From VXYL01 sp965243175 (GTDB lineage Bacteria; Pseudomonadota; Gammaproteobacteria; Pseudomonadales; Azotimanducaceae): DNA of 64,000 nt. Position 1 is the first letter of the stretch; each line of letters begins with the position of its first letter. Location of the stretch: the NCBI GenBank assembly GCA_965243175.1, contig OZ251532.1, positions 1,736,001 through 1,800,000 of the forward strand, in the 5' to 3' direction. The notes beneath the pieces are model-generated. The model was given only the letters and a program-made list of their open reading frames with translations, had not been told where the DNA came from and searched no databases. The translations under genes and the position numbers were made by a program. Positions 26,101 through 32,780 of the stretch are shown here, one piece after another.

Positions 26101-26148
26101 CCGCGCGAATGGCGAAGTAGGTTGGATTTTGCGAGGGGGAGGAACCGC

Positions 26149-26487
26149 ATGACGACGAGCACGAAGACCCACGACGAGCTGCGAGCGGAGCTCATCGAGA
26201 AGGCCACAAAGGACGAGCAGTTCAGAGCGCACCTGATCGCCCAGCCGAAGGCCGCGATCCAAGAGGCCCTCGGCATCGAACTGCCGGAGTCGATGTCGGT
26301 CACGGTGTACGAGGACGGCCCCACCAGTGCGCATCTGGTGTTGCCGCCGCGAGCCAGGCTGACGGACGAAGACTTGGCCCTGATCGCCGCGGGCCACATC
26401 AATACGTTTTCGATCTACAAAATACCGATAACGGGACGGGCCGCCCACAAGCATCCGCACGAGGGTCCTGGTGTCCGGCTAACTTAG
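26149..26487 (+). CDS. RiPP precursor peptide 2, NHLP leader family
   Basis: A 112-residue paralogue of precursor 1. The leader is almost identical (THDELRAELIEKATKDEQFR; ARLTDEDLALIAAG), with the cleavage point again after AAG. The core starts HINTFSIYKIPITGRAAHKH and ends PHEGPGVRLT. The cores share TFSIYKI, ITGRA and HPH but differ at the C-terminus, so these shared residues are probably recognised or modified. No cysteine is present. GAGGGGGAGG before the ATG mirrors the first gene. The pair arose by duplication. Confidence 0.93.
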   Translation: MTTSTKTHDELRAELIEKATKDEQFRAHLIAQPKAAIQEALGIELPESMSVTVYEDGPTSAHLVLPPRARLTDEDLALIAAGHINTFSIYKIPITGRAAHKHPHEGPGVRLT

Positions 26488-26578
26488 TCTCGCTCCCGCC
26501 AACCCCGAGCAAGCCTGAGGCCGCCGTGAATGGAGGCGTTGGGCGAACGATCTGAACCGCCGAGCCGAAGAACGGAAC

Positions 26579-26657
26579 CATCCGCACGCGGATGCGTGGC
26601 GGGGCGGAGACCGGGATAACGACGATGCTGCTCGCGTGGGCGGGGAAGCGCGGTTAG
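26579..26657 (+). pseudogene. Remnant of a third RiPP precursor (core end only)
   Basis: The 9 bp catccgcac that encodes HPH in both precursors recurs at 26579, followed by gatgcgtgg (DAW) at 26591. At 26634 gcgtgggcggggaagcgcgg matches the precursor 1 end in all but one base, and CTC-to-TAG in that frame reads LAWAGKRG then stop. No leader or start codon is attached, so this is a decayed copy. Its stop overlaps the stop of the convergent membrane gene. Confidence 0.55.
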
Positions 26658-27337
26658 TGGATGTGAGCTTCGAACCCTAGCACGAACGCCATCACCACGG
26701 TCAGCACCACGCTGGAGGCGATCACGCCGCGCTCGGTGGCAAGCAGGCCCGTCCTGCCCCAGATCGCGTTGGCTTCGATGGCCGCGACGATCGCCAAGCC
26801 AATCCAAGCGTTGACGCTCACCAGAGCGCCGAACGAGTGGACGCCGTCGGAGTTGTCGTGGCAGACCATGAAGTACAGCATCGGCAGCGAGAGCAGCATG
26901 TTCGTGCGCGACGCCAGGAACGCTTTGGCCGTCGCCGCCGGTTGCCTGGGATCGGCTTCCCCGCCATCGCGGATGGCTTCGTGGGAGGCGATGATTCTCT
27001 TCTGATTGGGCCAGATGATCAGCCAGACGTTCAACATCATCACCGTGCCCATCACCGAACCGAAGAAGATGCCGAGCGAGAGAGCCGTCAGGGAGGAAAA
27101 CAGCACCGCGCCGGTGATGAAGGTCACCATCGCCGCCCATCTGCGCCATTTTTGTGCAACGGGCACCAACTTGGTGAAGACGTCCACTGTGCCAGCTTCC
27201 GTGGCGTTGGCCAAATAGCGGCCCTGCACGAAGTTGAAGTAGAACAAGAGGCCGATCCAAGCGATGCCGAACACCACATGGAGCCAATGCAAAATGAGAT
27301 GCGGCAGGTGTGCCAAGACGTGAATCACGGCATCCAT
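26654..27337 (-). CDS. PuuD-like urate hydroxylase N-terminal membrane domain protein
   Basis: A 227-residue membrane protein with about six or more hydrophobic spans. The opening LPHLILHWLHVVFGIAWIGL and following FYFNFVQGR resemble the N-terminal membrane domain of bacterial urate hydroxylase PuuD, but no cytochrome c domain follows, as in many stand-alone relatives. The activity of these short forms is not established. It is encoded opposite the RiPP precursors and probably has nothing to do with them. Confidence 0.7.
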   Translation of the reverse strand: MDAVIHVLAHLPHLILHWLHVVFGIAWIGLLFYFNFVQGRYLANATEAGTVDVFTKLVPVAQKWRRWAAMVTFITGAVLFSSLTALSLGIFFGSVMGTVMMLNVWLIIWPNQKRIIASHEAIRDGGEADPRQPAATAKAFLASRTNMLLSLPMLYFMVCHDNSDGVHSFGALVSVNAWIGLAIVAAIEANAIWGRTGLLATERGVIASSVVLTVVMAFVLGFEAHIH

Positions 27338-27459
27338 CGAACCATCCCCCGAGGTGCGAATGTCGCCAGCATAGCAGAACGCTGGCCGCCCGCTGCTTGT
27401 TCATTCGCGGGCGACTGATTGCCGGGAACGCCGGCGTCAGCGCCAGCGCTCCCAGTGCC

Positions 27460-28413
27460 TCACTCGCGCGCCACCCGCGAAAGCGCCTCGATGCAGCAGG
27501 CGGTGGTCAGCGATGCGGACTCGAAGGCGAAGGGGAAGCCGGTGGCACCCACCCACGCCAAGCACGCTGGCCAGCTGCCGTCCGGGCGTTGCGCGTCCAG
27601 CACCGCTTGCAGCGCCGGCAGCACAACGTCCGCGCGCTCAATCGCCCCAAGCTGATCCAACGCCGTGACCGCCTGCGCGGTGCGCATGATGTCGCCGAAC
27701 GTGCCGGCGACGACGATCCGTTCCGTCATGGGCTGGCGCAAGTCGGCCAGCACCGGCGCTTGCGCCTCGTTGGCGCGGGCGATGGCGAAGTCGAGGTCCA
27801 GCGCGCGGGGGTAGTAATGAAGGGCGGCGTCGATCTGGTCGGGCGAATCGACGATCAGCCGCCGCAGCCAGTTCTGCGTCGGGCGGGTCTCCACGCGGTC
27901 GCCCAGATAGGCGATGACGTTGGCGCTCACCACGGCGTCCGGCGCGTGCAGGAGCGACTCCGGGCCGAGCATGGCTTCGTCGTTCTCCGCCGGCGCCTCC
28001 CACGGCAGCCAGGTGAGAAAGCGCCCTTCGTCGTCGCGTTGCGCGGCCATCACATCGACGTTGGCAAGGGCCTGGGGATGCGGCCCGGTCGCCATCGAGC
28101 AGATGGCGGTGTCGTCGGTGTCCGGCGGCAGGAAGTCGGCGTAGCGCCAAAGCTGCCCAGGCAGCATCGCGGCGTTCAAGTGTGTTCGGCTGCGTTGCCG
28201 CACGGGCGCGGCGTCTGGATGCTCGCAGGCGGCCAGCGCCATCGTGCCCAGCCCGGTCACGAACGGCGGCGAGTGCGTTGCGTAGCCGGCGAGGGGAGCG
28301 CGTATGTCGTAGACGTTGGCGAGCCAAGCGCCGTCTTCCCCCACCGCTTGCGAGAGGTAGCCCACGCCGGCCGCGATTGCCCGCTGAAGAGCCGCGCGCA
28401 GTTCGTCGTACAC
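27460..28413 (-). CDS. Prenyltransferase/squalene-oxidase-repeat protein with class II terpene cyclase DXDD motif
   Basis: A 317-residue protein with an alpha/alpha-toroid-type sequence. It shows a DXDDTA motif (PPDTDDTAICSM, about residues 96-107), the proton-donor signature of class II terpene cyclases, and QW-like repeats at GYLSQAVGEDGAW (about 18-30) and LDAQRPDGSWPA (about 279-290). Its length fits one barrel domain rather than the two of squalene-hopene cyclase. It starts with GTG after GGGGAGAGC. It lies between the NHLP precursors and the NHLM exporter, co-directional with the unknown gene upstream (31 bp gap). A tailoring role on a prenylated peptide is an inference. Confidence 0.75.
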   Translation of the reverse strand: MYDELRAALQRAIAAGVGYLSQAVGEDGAWLANVYDIRAPLAGYATHSPPFVTGLGTMALAACEHPDAAPVRQRSRTHLNAAMLPGQLWRYADFLPPDTDDTAICSMATGPHPQALANVDVMAAQRDDEGRFLTWLPWEAPAENDEAMLGPESLLHAPDAVVSANVIAYLGDRVETRPTQNWLRRLIVDSPDQIDAALHYYPRALDLDFAIARANEAQAPVLADLRQPMTERIVVAGTFGDIMRTAQAVTALDQLGAIERADVVLPALQAVLDAQRPDGSWPACLAWVGATGFPFAFESASLTTACCIEALSRVARE

Positions 28414-28444
28414 GGTGGCGCTCTCCCCGGCTCTGCCGACGTTC

Positions 28445-29497
28445 CTACTTCACGCGGCTGAACAGCAGGCCGCCGTATGCCTTCACCGTCGCGTTCTCTT
28501 CGCCGGCGCCGGCCGTGATCGTCAGCTTCATGTGGTTGATTCCCTTGTGCAGAAGGAACATGCCGTCTTCGCCGTAGATGCGTTCCTGCGAACACCACTC
28601 CAACAGGCCGCGCGCCTTCTCCGGCACGCACCAGCCGCGCCGCGCCAGTTCCTCCACCACGGGGCGCCAATCGTTGCGCGTCGTTACCAGCCAGCTCTCC
28701 AAGGGATCTTTCCAGGCGCGCGAAAACAGCTCGAAGCCGATGCGCGGGGAGACGCCTTGCGCCGCCACGTCCACCGCCAAGCGGAACGCCGGCAAAGTCG
28801 GGCGCAGTTCCGCCAACAGATTCTGGGCTGCTTGCGCCGCGCCGCGCCAACCCAGCCGTTCGAGAGTCGCGGCCACTTCGTCGTAGCCGATCCACTCGAC
28901 GATGAGGCGAATGCCGCGTGGCGAACGCCCCGGCATGGCGCCCAGAAAGCTCACGACGGTGTCCGAAGGCAGCGCCGCCAGCGCTCGGTCGATCGCATGG
29001 CGCTCCGCTGCATCGTCCTCCCAGCCGACGGCGTTGGCGAGTGCGCCGATGGGCAGCCTTTGTGATTCGCGCGGTTCGCGTGGTTCGTCGTTCGGCGCCG
29101 TCTCCGCGAGCCGCAGCTGCAAGAACACGCCGGGCGGTGGCTGTTCGCCGGCTGGCGTCTCCGCCACGTCGTACTCCAAGCCGGTGAGCTCGACGTCTTC
29201 GCGCAAAGCGGAATCGGCATCGGCGAGTTCGCGTAGGTGGCGGGCCAGCGCAACTGCTGGCGCTTGTGCCGAGGGCGCCTCGCCAGCGCGGATGAAATGT
29301 TGGCTGACGGGACTGTCCGGCAGCGCGGCGACGAACATGTCCGCCACGGGTTCCGCGCTGTGCAGGCGGAACTCGAAGCCGCAGAACTCCAACGCCTCGT
29401 TCGGCAAATCGCTCACCCGCGCCAGCAGCCGATCCCATCCTTCGCCGTCCAGCAGGGCTGGCGGCAGGAAGGAGCGGAGATCGGCAAGCGCCTTCAT
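28445..29497 (-). CDS. Protein of unknown function in the RiPP cluster
   Basis: A 350-residue soluble protein, first gene of a two-gene unit with the DXDD protein. It opens MKALADLRSFLPPALLDGEG. A repeated-looking pattern of strand-rich segments with paired beta strands is suggested by GIRLIVEWIGYDEV, FRLAVDVAAQGVSPRIGFEL and the end HKGINHMKLTITAG...KAYGGLLF. This rhythm is loosely reminiscent of ABBA-type aromatic prenyltransferases (PatF/LynF, NphB), but no defining motif was confirmed. If it were one, it would supply the prenyl group used by the DXDD partner. Otherwise it is simply unknown. Confidence 0.7.
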   Translation of the reverse strand: MKALADLRSFLPPALLDGEGWDRLLARVSDLPNEALEFCGFEFRLHSAEPVADMFVAALPDSPVSQHFIRAGEAPSAQAPAVALARHLRELADADSALREDVELTGLEYDVAETPAGEQPPPGVFLQLRLAETAPNDEPREPRESQRLPIGALANAVGWEDDAAERHAIDRALAALPSDTVVSFLGAMPGRSPRGIRLIVEWIGYDEVAATLERLGWRGAAQAAQNLLAELRPTLPAFRLAVDVAAQGVSPRIGFELFSRAWKDPLESWLVTTRNDWRPVVEELARRGWCVPEKARGLLEWCSQERIYGEDGMFLLHKGINHMKLTITAGAGEENATVKAYGGLLFSRVK

Positions 29498-29654
29498 CGC
29501 GGTGGCCCTTCCACGGGTTGGATAGACGTACACCTTTCAATGGATGCCGCCCAAGAGCATACTCGACTGCCGAATGTAGTTGCGATTTCATCGCGGCGTC
29601 CGAAGGGGGTGGGGCCGCGCAGAGTCAGAATCTCTGTGGGTACTTGGGGCGCCC

Positions 29655-30560
29655 TTGTTCCAAAGCAAAGTCTTCAGGCAGCGGGCCCTTTCGCACCACG
29701 CCCGCCCGGAGCCGCTGGACGAGCGGCTTCAAGTCAATGCGCCGCACGAGTGGATGGCCTTGGCCGGGTTGGGGCTGGCCGTCCTGGCGCTGCTCCTGTG
29801 GAGCGTCTTCGGCAGCATCGAGCGCAGCGTCGCGGCGCCGGTGGTGCTTGTGCAGTCGGGCGAACGGCACGAACTGCTGTCGCTGGCCACCGGCCATGTC
29901 GTCGAAGTGCTGGCCGATGTCGGCGACACCGTGCGGCAGGGGCAGGCCATCGTCCGCCTGCATCGGTTCGAAGACCACCACGATTTGCAGATCGCGCGCA
30001 AGCTCGTCAGCGCCGTGGAAGACGGCGCAAGGAACGCTGAGGGCACTGCCGCGGCTGTGCAGCGGGCGCTCTTGGATGCGGTCCACGACGAACTCCACCA
30101 CATCGAGATGGCGGCTGCCGATTCCGTCGTCGCTTTGCACGACGGCACGCTGGTGTCGCTGGATTTGGCGCTCGGCCAGACGGTGCGCGTCGGCGACATC
30201 ATCGGCCGGCTTCGCGGCGACACCGCGGATGCGTGGCAGGCGCTGGCGTTCGTGCCGGCGCAGGACGCGCGGGAACTCTCCGTCGGCCAAGCGGCCGAGG
30301 TGGTGTTCGCGTTCGACGACGGGCCGGGGCGGGTCTTCGAGGCCAGCGTGCTGGACGTCTCCCGCCGGCCCATCGAAACGCCGGACTGGCTGCTGGATCT
30401 CGGCTTCTCGGCCGCCACCTCCGGCCACCTGCTGCGGCTCGGCTTCCCAATTGCCGAGAGCGTCGAAGGCGGCATCCTCGCCGAAGGCGTCACCGGCACG
30501 GTGCGCGTGGGCCTGGGCAAACATTCGCTGGCCAGGCTCTTGCTGGCGCGCGGCATCTGA
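29655..30560 (+). CDS. NHLM secretion protein, HlyD-like membrane fusion protein
   Basis: A 301-residue adaptor protein (TIGR03794-like). The N-terminus FRQRALSHHARPEPLDERLQ is the family opening, followed by one membrane span (MALAGLGLAVLALLLWSVFG) and a lipoyl/HlyD-type hairpin (SLATGHVVEVLADVGDTVRQ). It should bridge the ABC exporter to the periplasm. The TTG at 29655 is chosen because GGGGCG lies 5 bases before it and the family sequence begins there; a TTG at 29580 is in frame. The peptidase/exporter gene follows one base after the stop. Confidence 0.88.
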   Translation: MFQSKVFRQRALSHHARPEPLDERLQVNAPHEWMALAGLGLAVLALLLWSVFGSIERSVAAPVVLVQSGERHELLSLATGHVVEVLADVGDTVRQGQAIVRLHRFEDHHDLQIARKLVSAVEDGARNAEGTAAAVQRALLDAVHDELHHIEMAAADSVVALHDGTLVSLDLALGQTVRVGDIIGRLRGDTADAWQALAFVPAQDARELSVGQAAEVVFAFDDGPGRVFEASVLDVSRRPIETPDWLLDLGFSAATSGHLLRLGFPIAESVEGGILAEGVTGTVRVGLGKHSLARLLLARGI

Positions 30561-30561
30561 C

Positions 30562-32763
30562 ATGCAGACCAGCGGATCGTTGTCGCCCGCGATCTCGCAT
30601 CCCGCGCGCCGACGAGTGCGCACGCCGGTGCTGTTGCAGTTGGCGCAGGCGGAGTGCGGGGCGGCGTCGCTCGGCATCGTGCTGGCGCACTTCGGGCGCT
30701 GGGTCTCCATCGAGGAACTGCGCGAGGCGTGCTCGGTTGGCCGCGACGGCTGCCGCGCCATCGACGTCACCCGCGCCGCGCAGCGCTACGGCCTGGAGAC
30801 GCAGGGATGGCGCCGCGACCCCCGCCATCTACGCACCATGCCGCTGCCGATGATGCTGTTCTGGGAGTTCAACCACTTCGTGGTTCTGGAAGGCTTCGCC
30901 AAGGGGCGGTTCTTCATCAACGACCCCGCCAACGGTCATCGGTCGGTGAGCGAGGAAGAGTTCGACCGGGCGTTCACCGGCGTCGCCATCACGTTCCAGC
31001 CGGGGCCGGACTTCCGCCGCGGCGGCGTGCGGCCGGGCATCGCCCGGCGCATCGCGCCTTGGCTGCGGGACGTGAAGAAGCCGATTGCGTTCGCCGTCGG
31101 CTGCGGCCTGCTGCTTGCCGTGCCGTCGATCGCGCTGCCTCTGCTGCTGGGCCTGTTCGTGGACTTCCTGCTGGCCGGGCGCGAGCCGTCCTGGCTGCCG
31201 GTCTTCGTCGGTGCCTTGGTCGCCGCCGCAGGGATGATCTACCTGCTCACCTGGCTGCGCGAGCGCTGCTTGCGGCGGCTGGCCGTGCGCCTTTCCATCG
31301 AGCAGGGGGAGCGCTTCATGACGCGCCTGCTGAGCCTGCCGATGCGGTTCTTCGCGCAACGGCTGGCCGGCGATCTGACGTCGCGCGTCAACCTGCTCGA
31401 TTCCGTCGCCAACGTGGCGGTGCAGAACCTGGTGGGCATCTTCGTCGAGCTGGTCACCGGCGTTGCGTTTCTGCTGCTCATGTTCGCCTACGACCCGTTG
31501 CTGGCCGTCGTCGTGGCCGGCATCGGCGCGTTGAGCGCGGTGGCGATGCGGCTCTTGGCCAACGTGCGCGTGGACGAGAACCGCCGCATGCGGCGCGAGC
31601 AAGGCATGTTGACCGGCATCGGCATGGCCGGCTTGAGCAAGATCGACATGGTGCGGGCGGCCGCCGCCGAGGACGACTTCTTCACGCGCTGGGCGGGGCA
31701 TCAGGCGCGCGAACTGCTGTCGCGGCAGCGCTTCGCCGAACTCGGCCAAGTGAACGCGGCGGTGCCGGCGTTGTTTCAGATGCTGGCCGCCGCCGCGGTG
31801 CTCGGCATCGGCGGCTGGCGCGTGATCTCCGGCGACATGAGCGTCGGCGCGCTCATGGCCTTCTACATGGCCGCCGTCGCTTTCCTGCAGCCCATCGGCC
31901 GTTTCATCCAACTCGCCGACATGTTCCAGATCCTGGAGGCGGACTTGCAGCGCCTCGACGACGTGTTCGACGCGCCGGTGGAGCGCGACCAGGCCGAAGA
32001 GGCCACCGGCGCGGTCGCCACCTTGGCTGGTCGCATGCGGCTCAAAGGGCGCATCGAGTTGCGCGGCGTCACCTTCGGCTATCCGGGCAGCCCGGAACCG
32101 CTGCTCAAGGATTTCAGCCTCGCCATCGAGCCGGGTCAGCGGGTGGCCGTCGTCGGCCCCAGCGGCGCCGGCAAGTCCACGCTGTCGGCGCTGGTGGCTG
32201 GCATCTACGAACCGTGGGCAGGCGAGGTGCTGTTCGACGGCTGCCGGCGCGAGGCGATTCCCCGCGACCTGCTGACGACTTCGGTGTCGCTGGTGGATCA
32301 GCGCATCTTCCTGTTCGCCGACAGCATACGCTCGAACCTGACGATGTGGGCGCCGGACGTGCCGGACAACGCCTTGGTGGCCGCCGCCCAGGACGCCGCG
32401 ATACACGCCGAGATCGTCGCCCGGCCGCTCGGCTACGACGCGCCGGTGGAAGAGAACGGACGCAACTTCAGCGGCGGCCAGCGGCAGCGGCTGGAGATCG
32501 CCCGGGCGCTGGTGAACGACCCAGCGGTGCTGATTCTGGACGAAGCCACCAGCGCCTTGGACGCCATCACCGAAGTGCGCATCGACGACGGCTTGCGCCG
32601 CCGCGGCTGCACCTGTCTGATCGTCGCCCACCGTCTAAGCACCATCCGCGACTGCGACCTGATCGTCGTGCTCGACGGCGGCTTGGAAGTGCAGCGCGGC
32701 CAGCACGAAGAGTTGATGCGGGACGACGCCGGCCTGTACCGCCAACTCGTGGACGCGAACTGA
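30562..32763 (+). CDS. NHLM ABC transporter with C39 peptidase domain
   Basis: A 733-residue peptidase-containing exporter (TIGR03796-like). The C39 protease holds Cys near residue 32 (LAQAECGAASLGIVL), His in FWEFNHFVVLEGF and Asp in FINDPANG. A transmembrane domain with about six spans (residues 170-450) follows, then the ATPase: Walker A VGPSGAGKST, signature NFSGGQRQRLEIARAL and Walker B LILDEATSALD. It should cut the NHLP leader, probably after the AAG motif, and export the core. It is part of a compact three-gene operon. Confidence 0.95.
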   Translation: MQTSGSLSPAISHPARRRVRTPVLLQLAQAECGAASLGIVLAHFGRWVSIEELREACSVGRDGCRAIDVTRAAQRYGLETQGWRRDPRHLRTMPLPMMLFWEFNHFVVLEGFAKGRFFINDPANGHRSVSEEEFDRAFTGVAITFQPGPDFRRGGVRPGIARRIAPWLRDVKKPIAFAVGCGLLLAVPSIALPLLLGLFVDFLLAGREPSWLPVFVGALVAAAGMIYLLTWLRERCLRRLAVRLSIEQGERFMTRLLSLPMRFFAQRLAGDLTSRVNLLDSVANVAVQNLVGIFVELVTGVAFLLLMFAYDPLLAVVVAGIGALSAVAMRLLANVRVDENRRMRREQGMLTGIGMAGLSKIDMVRAAAAEDDFFTRWAGHQARELLSRQRFAELGQVNAAVPALFQMLAAAAVLGIGGWRVISGDMSVGALMAFYMAAVAFLQPIGRFIQLADMFQILEADLQRLDDVFDAPVERDQAEEATGAVATLAGRMRLKGRIELRGVTFGYPGSPEPLLKDFSLAIEPGQRVAVVGPSGAGKSTLSALVAGIYEPWAGEVLFDGCRREAIPRDLLTTSVSLVDQRIFLFADSIRSNLTMWAPDVPDNALVAAAQDAAIHAEIVARPLGYDAPVEENGRNFSGGQRQRLEIARALVNDPAVLILDEATSALDAITEVRIDDGLRRRGCTCLIVAHRLSTIRDCDLIVVLDGGLEVQRGQHEELMRDDAGLYRQLVDAN

Positions 32764-32780
32764 GGGCCTGGGGAGCTTAA

